From the NCBI RefSeq assembly GCF_000454065.1, contig NZ_KE695654.1, forward strand, positions 186,836-250,835: DNA of 64,000 bases. Reading direction: 5' to 3'. Below, piece after piece: positions 8,718 to 17,348 of the stretch. Origin of the DNA: Brevibacillus thermoruber 423 (lineage in GTDB: Bacteria > Bacillota > Bacilli > Brevibacillales > Brevibacillaceae). Positions within the stretch are counted from its first letter, which is position 1. Each line of letters begins with the position of its first letter. The translations under genes were made by a program, and so were the position numbers. Below the pieces are notes generated by a model. It had not been told where the DNA came from and searched no databases. It was given only the letters and a program-made list of their open reading frames with translations.

Positions 8718-10040
8718 TTATCCGAACAACATGTCCAATGCCAATACGCCAAGTATGCCGTAAATCGCTACAAGGGTATACATGAAACATACAGATTTGA
8801 TGGTTTGACCAATCGTCAAATTAAAATACTCCTTTGTCATCCAGAACGAGACATCGCTCGGCGGAGCCCAGGCAATGGAAGCGCTTCCGATGGCCAGTAC
8901 CATTAATTCAGGACTCACGCCGGTTTCCTGGACGATGGGCAGCATAATTCCTGCTGTCGTTAACACCGTTACGGTGGCAGAACCTACAGCCAATCGAATG
9001 ATCAGAGCAATCAACCATGCCAAGATAAAGGGAGAGATATCCCAACCGCTAGTGAAATCGGCAATGTATTTTGCCATGCCGCTGTCAAGGATTACTTGCT
9101 TGAATGCGCCGCCTCCACCGAGGATGAAAATGATCCCTCCCATGGAGATCAGTGCTCCTTCTGCAATTTTCATGATTTCAACCATCGTCTTTCTCTTTTT
9201 ACGCAGACCAAACACGAAAACGGCGACGAGAAGGGAAACAAGCAGTGCGATATCCGCATTCCCGATAAAGGTTAATGTTTGATTGATGATCGACGTTTTC
9301 GGAAATGCGAACTCTGCAATGACCCCGATCAAAATCAAGATAACGGGTAACAACGTTGTGAATACTGACGTTGCAAAGGATGGGACCTCATCCATGTTAA
9401 ATTCTTTCTTGGTGACCAAGTGATTGGGGATGTTGATCTCCCAATTCCGATACAGCTTCGCAATCAACGGACCGAAAATCACGGTAGCCGGAATGGCCAA
9501 CAAAAATCCGTATCCCAGCACAACACCCAAATTCGCCCCTAACGCAGCTGAAATTGCGGTTGGTCCCGGATGCGGCGGCAAGAAGACGTGGGTAATGGAG
9601 ATTGCAGCCAAAAAGGGCATGCCCACTTTCATCAATTTTACTTTTGCTTCATTGGCGATTGTATACACGATGGGAATAAGCAAAATATAGCTTACTTCAT
9701 AAAACAAGATTACCCCCAACACAAATGATGCGATACAAATCGCCCAATCCACTCGTTTTTCCCCGAAAATGTCAATCAAGGTAGAAGCAATTCGGTTCGC
9801 TCCGCCACCTTCCGAGATGATTTTTCCAAAAACCGCTCCCAACCCAATAATAATCGCCAGATGCCCCAGCGTACCGCCAAGTCCCGCTTCAATGGATTTC
9901 ACAATCGCTAACGGCTCCATTCCCAGGAAAAGTCCGACGAAGATTGCGGATAACATGAGCGATAAAAACGCGTTAAACTTGCATACAATGACGAGCAGAA
10001 ACAACAGGACAATCCCTAAAAACAATGCGACAAGCGGCAT
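8718..10040 (-). CDS. GntP-family gluconate/hydroxyacid permease
   Basis: 440 residues, hydrophobic throughout with about 12 membrane segments. GntP-family landmarks: IIIGLGAVFGKIISEGGGANRIA (split: GLGAVFGKIISEGG), HVFLPPHPGPTAISAALGAN and the C-terminal SATVTVLTTAGIMLP. GntP proteins are H+ symporters for gluconate, glycerate and related sugar acids. Its place between dehydrogenase genes and the BKACE gene under a LacI repressor indicates uptake of a hydroxy- or sugar-acid that those enzymes degrade. Exact substrate not deducible. Confidence 0.9.
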   Translation of the reverse strand: MPLVALFLGIVLLFLLVIVCKFNAFLSLMLSAIFVGLFLGMEPLAIVKSIEAGLGGTLGHLAIIIGLGAVFGKIISEGGGANRIASTLIDIFGEKRVDWAICIASFVLGVILFYEVSYILLIPIVYTIANEAKVKLMKVGMPFLAAISITHVFLPPHPGPTAISAALGANLGVVLGYGFLLAIPATVIFGPLIAKLYRNWEINIPNHLVTKKEFNMDEVPSFATSVFTTLLPVILILIGVIAEFAFPKTSIINQTLTFIGNADIALLVSLLVAVFVFGLRKKRKTMVEIMKIAEGALISMGGIIFILGGGGAFKQVILDSGMAKYIADFTSGWDISPFILAWLIALIIRLAVGSATVTVLTTAGIMLPIVQETGVSPELMVLAIGSASIAWAPPSDVSFWMTKEYFNLTIGQTIKSVCFMYTLVAIYGILGVLALDMLFG

Positions 10041-10106
10041 ACCTATACACTCCCTTCCATTTTGGAGGATACTGTGATTTCAACATCGGGGGCTTTTCCC
10101 GCTTTC

Positions 10107-11129
10107 CTATAGACGCGAACCAAAATAGACAATATTGTCTTCGAATTTCGGAGGTCTGCCCTTTTTCTCCGCTTCTTTCACCAAGTGAACGACCAAATCG
10201 TTGTACGGCGTTTGCAGCCCTGCCTCCCTTCCTTTTTTGCTGACGAAGCCGTTGATATAATCAATTTCTGTCGGTCTCTGTTTCTCCAAATCTTGCAGCA
10301 TGCTGGCTTTTGTATTGCTGTGCGGTCCCCATACTTCCTGGTAAAAGCTCATTTTATTAGGTACGTCATCGTGATCCCGGAGCTCAAGGAATTCCATGTC
10401 TTTTCCCTGCATCGGCTCCAAGCGAATGCCGTGCGCATGTGCCACCTTGATCGTTTCATCGGCTATATGGGCCAAATGAAACATCGCTGCCTCATTCCTC
10501 AAAATGTCACCGAAACGGCAGCCCAATGCCGCCGACATTCCGCTAAATGTGGCATTCATCAAGAGTTTTGCCCACTTGATTCCCTGAATGTTTGAAGAAA
10601 TATGACAATGTCCAACGAGATCCAGCACCTTCTTTACTTCCTGGATGCGAGGCGTTATCGTTCCATCCAGTTCTCCAATGTCAAACGCATAGTTTTGCAT
10701 CGTATGCACTTCCGTTGCCAGTTCTGAAATCCCTGGGCCCAACCATGTAGCCCCGAACCCGACCACGCCTCCAATGGTTCTTTCGCGTCCGATCACGGAC
10801 GAGACATAATCCTCAGGCACACCATTTTGCAGCGTACACACGATGCTGTCCTCAGACAGATGGGGGAGTAGTTGTTCCAGCGTCGTTTTGTTATAAACCT
10901 GCTTGGTCAGCAGAAAAACCAGATCGTACGTACCTGTCATTTCGCTCGGCACAATCGCTTTTACGGGTACACACAGGTCCAAAAAGCCCGTAATTTTTGC
11001 CCCTGATTCGTTGAGTGCGGCCACATGCTCCTTGTTAATATCGATTAACTCTATCTCTTGTCCCCCTTTTGTAATGAGCCCTCCGATGATCGTACCCAAC
11101 GAACCCGCACCCATAATTGCCATTCTCAT
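10107..11129 (-). CDS. Ketopantoate reductase-family dehydrogenase
   Basis: 340 residues. N-terminal Rossmann fold with GAGSLGTIIGG and the early acidic residue LIDINKEH; LLTKQVYN matches the KxYx region and QNGVPE the QNG motif of ApbA/PanE proteins. The C-terminal domain contains the helix IKWAKLLMNATFSGMSA with the conserved K-x-x-x-N. PanE itself makes pantoate, but paralogues in catabolic operons oxidise D-2-hydroxyacids. Strong GAGGAGG ribosome-binding site. Because it lies in the GntP/BKACE operon, a catabolic dehydrogenase role is more likely than pantothenate synthesis. Confidence 0.82.
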   Translation of the reverse strand: MRMAIMGAGSLGTIIGGLITKGGQEIELIDINKEHVAALNESGAKITGFLDLCVPVKAIVPSEMTGTYDLVFLLTKQVYNKTTLEQLLPHLSEDSIVCTLQNGVPEDYVSSVIGRERTIGGVVGFGATWLGPGISELATEVHTMQNYAFDIGELDGTITPRIQEVKKVLDLVGHCHISSNIQGIKWAKLLMNATFSGMSAALGCRFGDILRNEAAMFHLAHIADETIKVAHAHGIRLEPMQGKDMEFLELRDHDDVPNKMSFYQEVWGPHSNTKASMLQDLEKQRPTEIDYINGFVSKKGREAGLQTPYNDLVVHLVKEAEKKGRPPKFEDNIVYFGSRL

Positions 11130-11232
11130 CTGTTTTCCTCCTCGTTCACTCGCCGATTCTCTTGATTGGTCTAATGTGAAATCGCTTACATTTTTTCATG
11201 TACGCATCGTCATCAAAAAAATGTTCCGTGGC

Positions 11233-12072
11233 TTATGGATGTTTTGCTGCCCCTTTGGATTTCTTCAAACCCAAAATCTCTCTCGCTTCATTGGGCGTTG
11301 CAACGTCTCTCCCCAGCATGTTTGATAATTGGACGATTCGTTCCACAAATTGCGCATTCGTCTTTGCTAATTCCCCTTTTCGAAAATAAACACTGTCCTC
11401 CATGCCCACGCGGACATGCCCTCCCAATAGAATGCTCATGGTATTGATCGTCAATTGATCTTTGCTGGCCCCGATCGCTGACCATGTGGAACCAGGGGGA
11501 AGGCTTTCAACCAAAAACATCAGATTTCGAGGGGTAGCCCGCATTCCTCCCTGTATGCCCAGGACAAATTGAAAGTGAGCGGGCAAATCAATCAGACCTT
11601 TTTCCGCCATCCTCAACGTATTCTCCAGCATACCGACTTCAAATATTTCAATTTCCGGCTTTATCCGATGTTCTTTCATTTTTAACGCCAAACGCTCCAG
11701 AAACTGTGGAGTGTTATAAAAGACATGCGAGCCAAAATTCATCGTACCAGCATCAAAGGTCGCCATCTCCGGTTCCAATTCACAAACCTTCAGTCTGTCT
11801 TCATCGTTCATAAACAAACCGCCAGCCGTCGTTAAGTTGATAATGATATCGCACTTGTCCTGAATGCGAGCGACGACTTCCCTGTACGTATCCAAATCCA
11901 AGGTATTGTTACCGTTTTCATCTTTCACATGAATGTGAGCGATCGATGCGCCCGCTTGCCAAGCCTCATAAACGGAATCGGCGATTTCCTTTGGAGTAAG
12001 CGGCAGGTAGGGCGTATGCTCACGAGTCGTCTGAGAACCTGTGGGGGCAACCGTGATAATCAATTTTTCCAT
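11233..12072 (-). CDS. Beta-keto acid cleavage enzyme (BKACE family)
   Basis: 279 residues starting at 12072, where GAGGAGG lies 7 bases upstream; the longer frame has no such site. Family landmarks: ITVAPTGSQTTREHTPYLPLTPKEIA at the N-terminus (in pieces), the zinc-ligand IAHIHVKDENG (HxH), the ERF/EIEIFEVGML segment, and the terminal MEDSVYF motif. BKACE enzymes condense a beta-keto acid with acetyl-CoA to yield acetoacetate and a new acyl-CoA (KCE of lysine fermentation is the founder). It is the first gene of a four-gene operon with a promoter and LacI operators directly upstream. The beta-keto acid is presumably made by one of the two dehydrogenases. Substrate unknown. Confidence 0.9.
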   Translation of the reverse strand: MEKLIITVAPTGSQTTREHTPYLPLTPKEIADSVYEAWQAGASIAHIHVKDENGNNTLDLDTYREVVARIQDKCDIIINLTTAGGLFMNDEDRLKVCELEPEMATFDAGTMNFGSHVFYNTPQFLERLALKMKEHRIKPEIEIFEVGMLENTLRMAEKGLIDLPAHFQFVLGIQGGMRATPRNLMFLVESLPPGSTWSAIGASKDQLTINTMSILLGGHVRVGMEDSVYFRKGELAKTNAQFVERIVQLSNMLGRDVATPNEAREILGLKKSKGAAKHP

Positions 12073-12121
12073 CGCAATTCCTCCTCGTATTGTTATTTGA
12101 AAGCGTGATCGTAAAAGGATC

Positions 12122-12137
12122 ATCGAAACGTTTCGAT
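12122..12137. promoter_or_regulatory. LacI-family operator, proximal
   Basis: Perfect 16-bp palindrome ATCGAAACGTTTCGAT, centred on the CG step typical of LacI/GalR-family operators. It lies 50 bases upstream of the BKACE start codon, inside the leader of the operon transcript. Confidence 0.75.
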
Positions 12138-12266
12138 AAAGAGCACAAAAAATACGTGAAGTCCCTGTAGATTCCATCTCACATGTTCGTGAACAAAGCG
12201 GAAAACCATGAATGTTAACTACCTCTCTCACAATCTGCACCGACACGCAACCACTGCTTCTTCTGT

Positions 12267-12278
12267 CGAAACGTTTCG
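12267..12278. promoter_or_regulatory. LacI-family operator, distal
   Basis: Perfect 12-bp palindrome CGAAACGTTTCG, the same core as the site at 12122. It starts about 15 bases downstream of the -10 box of the operon promoter, where bound repressor would block initiation or early elongation. Confidence 0.75.
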
Positions 12279-12293
12279 CTAATCGGTATTTTT

Positions 12294-12322
12294 ATTATAA
12301 TGAGCAAAATGTATAGAATCAA
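12294..12322 (-). promoter_or_regulatory. Sigma-A promoter of the BKACE operon
   Basis: On the minus strand TTGATT (12322-12317) and TATAAT (12299-12294) are separated by exactly 17 bases. The adjacent LacI operator supports its identity. Confidence 0.7.
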
Positions 12323-12380
12323 TTGTTTTTGCCGAAAATTTTTATAATTCCCAACTTACCTGCTTCACTACAGCCACAAG

Positions 12381-12424
12381 AAAAAACCATTTTCACTTTC
12401 AGTAAGAAAGGAAACTGGTTTTTC
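12381..12424 (-). terminator. Terminator of the LacI regulator gene
   Basis: On the minus strand AAAACCAGTTTCCTTTC pairs imperfectly with GAAAGTGAAAATGGTTTT and runs into a T6 tract. It lies about 20 bases after the stop of the LacI gene and separates it from the operon it controls. Confidence 0.65.
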
Positions 12425-12443
12425 ATAAATACAGATATCAGCT

Positions 12444-13454
12444 TCATTTTCTTTTTTGTGCACCGCAGCTTTCACGGATTACCAAGGATGGCGTGAGGAT
12501 AATTTGCCGCGCCACCATCTGTTTCTTTTCCTGTATCATCTGCAGCAGCAATTCCATCGATAATTTCCCCAACTCATACGTGGAGTGATCGACACTGGAT
12601 AGGGGAACCAGGAAATTTTCCGAAAAGGAGCTGTTATCATTTCCGATAACGGCAATATCCTCGGGTACGCGAATTCCCGCTTCTCTTAGCCCCTTGATCA
12701 CCCCGAACGCGACAATATCGCTCACAGCACAGATCGCCTCGGGCAATTCTTTCACCTGTTCGAGCATCTTTTTTACATTCCGGTATCCCGATTCCATAGA
12801 GTATTCCCCGTCAAACACGAGCATGGGGTCAACCTCTAATCCATGTTGAGCCATACATGCGATAAATCCGGCTTTTCTTTCCCGTGCCGTGTTGATTTCC
12901 AGATTGCCGCCAAAATACGCAATTCGTTTGTACCCTAGAGAAACCAGGTGATTTACGGCTAATTCAGAACTGAGCGGATTGTTGATTCCAACAAAATTTT
13001 TATCATACCCGGGTGGTTTTCGATTGATTAACACATATTTTAACCCTGTTTTTTCAATTTCGTTTAAATCCTTCGCTGTAGCAATATTCGCCAGAAGAAT
13101 GCCATCGACCTGTTTTTCGACCATGAGCTCCAAATATGCCTGAATGCGATTTCGATCATTTGAGATATTACATAAAATTACATTGATGTTATTGTCAAAT
13201 GCCACATCTTCAATGCCTTTAATCATCGGCGGGTAAAAGGGATTTAAAATATCTGTCACAATGAAGCCAATGGTATTCGTGGACTTCTTTTTCAGGCTCC
13301 GTGCTACTGCATTTGGCCGATAATTCAGTTCCTCAATCGCCTGCATCACTCTTTTCGTCAGTTCCGGACTCACATATGCGGATTGATTAATGACAGCCGA
13401 AACGGTCGAAAGTGACACTTTCGCTCTCTTGGAAATGTCCTTCATCGTAGCCAT
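12444..13454 (-). CDS. LacI/GalR-family transcriptional repressor
   Basis: 336 residues. The N-terminal LacI helix-turn-helix is canonical (MKDISKRAKVSLSTVSAVIN, then the hinge helix region NYRPNAVARSLKKK), followed by a periplasmic-binding-protein-like effector domain (NTIGFIVTDILNPFYPPMIKGIE; later AVIGNDNSSF). GGAGG lies 6 bases before the start. Palindromes with the core AACGTTTCG occur upstream of its own start and twice before the BKACE gene, so it most likely represses both itself and the operon until a pathway compound binds. Effector unknown. Confidence 0.92.
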   Translation of the reverse strand: MATMKDISKRAKVSLSTVSAVINQSAYVSPELTKRVMQAIEELNYRPNAVARSLKKKSTNTIGFIVTDILNPFYPPMIKGIEDVAFDNNINVILCNISNDRNRIQAYLELMVEKQVDGILLANIATAKDLNEIEKTGLKYVLINRKPPGYDKNFVGINNPLSSELAVNHLVSLGYKRIAYFGGNLEINTARERKAGFIACMAQHGLEVDPMLVFDGEYSMESGYRNVKKMLEQVKELPEAICAVSDIVAFGVIKGLREAGIRVPEDIAVIGNDNSSFSENFLVPLSSVDHSTYELGKLSMELLLQMIQEKKQMVARQIILTPSLVIRESCGAQKRK

Positions 13455-13466
13455 GTGAAACCTCCA

Positions 13467-13480
13467 CGAAAACGTTTCGA
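13467..13480. promoter_or_regulatory. Imperfect LacI-type operator before the regulator gene
   Basis: CGAAAACGTTTCGA, one base longer than a perfect copy of the 12122 and 12267 sites. It lies 13 bases upstream of the regulator start codon, next to its ribosome-binding site, and implies autoregulation. Confidence 0.6.
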
Positions 13481-13681
13481 TACTGTTACTGTATACGAAA
13501 TGTAGAACAATTGCAATTTTATTACGGTTTAAAAAATACAGTACATGTAATCAAACGGAAGCATTGGTGCCATCACCCCCTGTTATAAAGACCGGTGCGG
13601 TCATTTACAGCGGGATGGGCGGTTCGCCGCATGTGATGCTCGGAAATCATGCATTGTTTGGCGCGGACGCGCTGAAAGACG

Positions 13682-13729
13682 AAAAAAGAGCCGAGGAAAT
13701 CAGGAAGCATCCCTGGATTTCGCTCGGCT
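13682..13729 (-). terminator. Terminator of the GNAT gene at 13802
   Basis: A long stem, AGCCGAG plus GAAATC (13689-13701) against GATTTC plus CTCGGCT (13716-13729), with a 14-base loop. On the minus strand it is followed by CTTTTTTC. The rest of 13481-13801 shows no convincing gene. Confidence 0.7.
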
Positions 13730-13801
13730 TTCGCTCTTTCAAAACGGCTTTGCAATATCCGCTCCAAATCCGCGCCTCCCAGCGGACGTCACGGATTGCC
13801 G

Positions 13802-14263
13802 TTATCCGTTTTTCCAGATGTACCTTGGCCCCTCAGCTCCAATCACTCCGCTCGGAATAAACCCCGCTTTTTCAAGAACTCTTTGGGAGGCAATATTGTC
13901 CGGCTCTGTTTCGGCTTCTATCGATAACACTCCTGGCTGTTTCGATGCCCAGCGAACCGCTGCGGATACCGCTTCCGTCATCAAACCTTTACCTTCGTAT
14001 TCCGGATCCATTCCGTAGCCGATTTCAATCATTCCATTGTCGTTCAGTCCTTTGAATGACAAACTGCCAACAATTCTTCCGCTTTCATCGTTTAGCTGCA
14101 ACACCCACAGCGCATGCCAAAGGCGTTGCTCCGGATTCTTCAGGCAACCGGCAAGCATTTCTGAATAAGCGGCTTTCAGCGCTTCGTTTGATTCGTTATG
14201 AATCACGTCAAGCATTTCTTCATCAGAAAGCGGATAAATATTCAGTCTCTCTGTTTGAATCAT
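13802..14263 (-). CDS. GNAT-family acetyltransferase, RimJ/RimL type
   Basis: 153 residues. Opens with MIQTERLNIYPLSDEEM, the usual RimJ/RimL-type start; GMIEIGYGMDPEYEGKGLMTEAV holds the acetyl-CoA motif A (in pieces, EYEGKGLMTEAV), and ASQRVLEKAGF the motif-B end. Acts as a protein or small-molecule N-acetyltransferase; the acceptor cannot be told. Single gene with its own terminator. Confidence 0.88.
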   Translation of the reverse strand: MIQTERLNIYPLSDEEMLDVIHNESNEALKAAYSEMLAGCLKNPEQRLWHALWVLQLNDESGRIVGSLSFKGLNDNGMIEIGYGMDPEYEGKGLMTEAVSAAVRWASKQPGVLSIEAETEPDNIASQRVLEKAGFIPSGVIGAEGPRYIWKNG

Positions 14264-14428
14264 TTCGATCTCTTGCCCTTTCTACCCTCATTCAGGGTTT
14301 AATGATCGCTGTTAAGAAACTGTTTCGTCCATTTATAACTTTAAATCTAGTATCGTAAGAATCTTATCACGCACCCAGATGTAGCTTTACTGCGTGGATG
14401 GCATCATTCCATTTCGCTGGTACAGGGC

Positions 14429-15196
14429 CTATTTCTTTCCAAACTGGGCGAGCCTTGCACGGGCATCGGCAAAGTCCCCTAGACTCGAATAGCCGTATAG
14501 CGTCTCCAGCCTCAGTGCGTCGTCCAATGGGCGTCCGATCAGTTCAAGGATGGTCTCCTTGGCGGAACGAACGGCATTGCGGCTGTTGCGCCGTATCATG
14601 CGCGCTGTCTCCTCGGCGGTCTGCATCAGTTCTTCCGGCGGCACGACGCGGGTGACCAGTCTTAGCGCGAGCGCCTCCTGGGCCGAGACCTCCCGTCCTG
14701 TCAGGGTGAGATCAAGGGCCACGCCGACCCCGGCCACCGCCACCAGGCGGACAAGGCCGCCATCACCTTGGTGCAGGCCATAGCGCACCTCGAAGACACC
14801 GAATTTGGCCTTTTCGGAAGCGATGCGGATATCACAGGCCAGGGCGATTTCCAGGCCGGCCCGACGGCATAGCCGTTGATCGCAGCAATGATGGGCTTGT
14901 AGATACGGTGCTGCCCACGAGTCAGCCCACCGCCGAGGCCATGGGGAATATTCTTGCGGACATCCAGCATGTTGGCCCCCTCCCACTTGGGGATAAAGGT
15001 CTTTAGATCGGCGCCGGCGCAAAAAGCCCGCCCACTGCCGGTGAGAATGGCCACATCCACGGCATCGTCGGCGGCGAAATCCCGCCACACTTCCGCCAGT
15101 TCTGCGTTGGTGGCCTCGTCAATGGCATTCATCGCCTCGGGGCGGTTGAGGGTGACATAGGCCACGCCATCCTTTTTTCATAGAGAACATTGCTCA
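14429..15196 (-). pseudogene. Enoyl-CoA hydratase/isomerase (crotonase) with two frameshifts
   Basis: A full crotonase can be read only by switching frame twice. The ATG at 15196 gives MSNVLYEK; an extra base in the A/G-rich stretch near 15175 shifts to the frame VAYVTLNRPEAMNAIDEATN. That frame carries the oxyanion-hole motif SGRAFCAGADLK and INGYAVG. Near 14860 a second shift leads to GLEIALACDIRIASEKAKFG and the C-terminal ALALRLVTRVVPPEEL to RLAQFGKK. The parts abut exactly where a crotonase would continue, so the gene is decayed (or two sequencing errors occurred). It lies beside a broken FabZ-like gene, together suggesting a lost acyl-CoA/acyl-ACP module. Confidence 0.85.
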
Positions 15197-15220
15197 TAAG
15201 GATGTACCTCCCGGCGTCCC

Positions 15221-15444
15221 CTACCAGGGGACATCTACGTATTTGTCCAGCTTGGCCTTGGCGATGGTCAGGCTGGCGTGGGTCCGACCAGTTCCGGCGA
15301 ATTGCCGGTTACCGCCTTGGTAGCCTCGATCCATTCGCCGGGCACAAAGCCGGTGACCCTGTCTAAAAGCAGCAGCGGGTAGCGCTGGGGCAGGTATTTT
15401 TCCTTCAGTTCGGTGAAGCCAATCACGCAACCGATTGTTGCCAT
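15221..15444 (-). pseudogene. Broken FabZ-like dehydratase (hotdog fold) fragment
   Basis: From the ATG at 15444 one frame reads YLPQRYPLLLLDRVTGF and continues to IEATKAVTGN, close to the start of FabZ-type 3-hydroxyacyl-ACP dehydratases (H/QRYPxLLxDRV). It stops shortly after SPELVG. Another frame then supplies a C-terminal end, AKAKLDKYVDVPW followed by TAG. Most of the domain, including the catalytic helix, is missing, so an internal deletion is likely. It is 24 bases upstream of the decayed crotonase in the same orientation. Confidence 0.6.
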
Positions 15445-15528
15445 ATGAATTTCTTCTCTGAGATGTAGTCTTGGTCGATCCTCAGGAGATTGACTATTCA
15501 GACAATAGTTTAAGGACTAGTCTGCTAG

Positions 15529-15825
15529 AATAATCACATTGGAACAGCAAAAGGATGGATACACTTTCGAAAGAGGTTACCTGACCGCTATGCGTTGGAG
15601 CAACAAAAGCGTGCATTAGAAGATACTCTCTCGAAAGAAGTTGACACAGAAACAAACATACACGCTTTCCAAGCGGAAATTCAGCGTTTTATCAGCCTTC
15701 AGTTCGATAACGAAGAAACGCTTCGGCACGTCCTGCACAGGCTCATCGACCGTATAGAAGTGTCGGCGGACGGACTAATCACCATCCATTACAATTCCAA
15801 ACATCCAACACAAAAGGGAGCCTAA
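15529..15825 (+). pseudogene. C-terminal remnant of a large serine recombinase
   Basis: The frame is open from just after a stop at 15526 and ends at 15825. ALEDTLSKEVDTETNIHAF, ISLQFDNEETLRHVLHRLI and DRIEVSADGLITIHYN match the far C-terminus of serine recombinases of transposons and phages (zinc-ribbon and coiled-coil type). The catalytic N-terminal resolvase domain and the recombinase domain are absent. It marks a former mobile element; no ends or intact element were found nearby. Confidence 0.7.
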
Positions 15826-15843
15826 TGCTCGGCTCCCCTTTTT
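15812..15843. terminator. Bidirectional terminator at the 3' end of rlmCD
   Basis: AAGGGAGCC pairs with GGCTCCC(C)TT around an 8-base loop, with T-runs on the plus strand and an AAAA tract opposite on the minus strand. It includes the stop codon of rlmCD, so it can serve both rlmCD and the recombinase relic. Confidence 0.75.
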
Positions 15844-17258
15844 ACCAATAATGCCACACTCTCCACATGCCCCGTATGCGGGAACATATCTACCGGCTGC
15901 ACTTCCTTCACCTCGTACAGCTCCGCCAGCACCTTCAAATCCCGGGCCAGCGTCGACGGGTTGCAGGAGACGTACACCACCCGCTGCGGCTTCATTTGCA
16001 ATATGGTCGTCAGCAGCGCCTCGTCACAGCCTTTGCGCGGCGGGTCGACGACGATCACGTCGGGGCGGATGCCCTGGTCCTTCCACGCGGGGATGACCAC
16101 CTCGGCCGGGCCGGTCTCAAAGGTGACGTTGGCGATGCCGTTCAGTTCGGCGTTGCGGTTGGCGTCGGCGATCGCCTCCGGCACGATCTCCACGCCGTAG
16201 ACGTGACGGGATTTTTGCGCCAGAAAGAGCGAGATCGTCCCGATGCCGCAGTAAGCGTCGATCACCGTTTCCGTCCCCGTGGCGCCGGCATACTCCAGCG
16301 TTTTGTTGTACAGTACCTCCGTCTGCACCGGATTCACCTGGTAAAACGAGCGGGCGGAGATGGCAAATTTGATCGGGCCGATGTAGTCGTAGATGACATC
16401 GCTGCCCCAGAGCGTGACTGTCTTTTTGCCGAAAATGACGTTGGTCTTCTCCGGGTTGACGTTCTGCACGATGCTGGTCACGCCCGGCACCTGGGCGCGG
16501 ATGGATTCGATCAGCATCTCCCGCTGCGGGATGAAATCCTCCGTCGTCACCAGCACGACCATCACTTCACCAGTGCGCGCTCCCACCTTGGCCACCACAT
16601 GTCGCAGGAGGCCGGTGTGGCGCACTTCGTCGTACGGCGGAATGCCCAGCCGGGCGGCAATCCGCTTGACGGCGGCGACCGCCTCGTCGTTGGCCGGGTG
16701 CTGGATCAGGCATTCGTCCATGTCGACAATCTCGTGGGAGCGCTCGGCGTAAAAGCCGCCCACCAGCGCCCCGTTCTCCTCGCCGATCGGCACCTGGGCC
16801 TTGTTGCGGTAGCGCCACGGATCGCTCATCCCGATCGTCGGATGGACGACGACCGCGCCCTCCCCTTCCACGGGAAAGCCGCCGATCCGGCGCAGGTTGT
16901 CTTTGACGATCTGCTGCTTGTGCCTAAGCTGCTCCTCGTAGGCGAGGTGCTGCAGTGAACAGCCGCCGCAGCGGTCAAACACCGGACAGGGCGGCTGGTC
17001 GCGGTGCGGACTGGCTTCGATCACGTCCAGCAGCGCGGCGAAGCCGTAGCTCTTTTTCACGTGCTCCACGCGTGCGCGCACCCGCTCCCCGGCCAGCGCT
17101 CCCTGCACGAACAGGGTGTAGCCGTCCACCCGGCCGACGCCCGCTCCTTCGTGATTGAGTCCGGTAATCTCCACTTCTACGGTTTGTCCGAGGCGGACCG
17201 GCAGGTCAAGCTCCTGCTTGACCGCCAGTCCGCGCCGCTTCTTTGCTGTCTTGGCCAC
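15822..17258 (-). CDS. rlmCD: 23S rRNA (uracil-5-)-methyltransferase, RumA/RlmCD family
   Basis: 478 residues. N-terminal TRAM RNA-binding domain (about 17-77; QTVEVEITGLNHEGAGVGR), then the four-cysteine iron-sulfur region CPVFDRCGGCSLQHL, and a SAM-dependent methyltransferase domain with DAYCGIGTISLFLA and DPPRKGCD. The catalytic Cys lies in VVYVSCNPSTLARDL. Family members methylate U747 and/or U1939 of 23S rRNA using SAM; in Bacillus one enzyme (YefA, RlmCD) does both. It sits next to dagK, as yefA sits beside yerQ in Bacillus, supporting the name. Confidence 0.93.
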   Translation of the reverse strand: MAKTAKKRRGLAVKQELDLPVRLGQTVEVEITGLNHEGAGVGRVDGYTLFVQGALAGERVRARVEHVKKSYGFAALLDVIEASPHRDQPPCPVFDRCGGCSLQHLAYEEQLRHKQQIVKDNLRRIGGFPVEGEGAVVVHPTIGMSDPWRYRNKAQVPIGEENGALVGGFYAERSHEIVDMDECLIQHPANDEAVAAVKRIAARLGIPPYDEVRHTGLLRHVVAKVGARTGEVMVVLVTTEDFIPQREMLIESIRAQVPGVTSIVQNVNPEKTNVIFGKKTVTLWGSDVIYDYIGPIKFAISARSFYQVNPVQTEVLYNKTLEYAGATGTETVIDAYCGIGTISLFLAQKSRHVYGVEIVPEAIADANRNAELNGIANVTFETGPAEVVIPAWKDQGIRPDVIVVDPPRKGCDEALLTTILQMKPQRVVYVSCNPSTLARDLKVLAELYEVKEVQPVDMFPHTGHVESVALLVKRGAEH

Positions 17259-17348
17259 AACTTCTGCTCCTTTTCACTTCATACTGAAAAACGGGTCGTT
17301 CCCCGCCGCCTTTGACCCGCGTCATGGCGGGAGGATGACCCCACTGGC

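Noticed and set aside
13564..13860. A 98-residue plus-strand frame between lacI and the GNAT gene
   Set aside because: It runs through a strong terminator hairpin and into the GNAT gene. The N-terminal part (VIYSGMGGSPHVMLG) has no recognised family.
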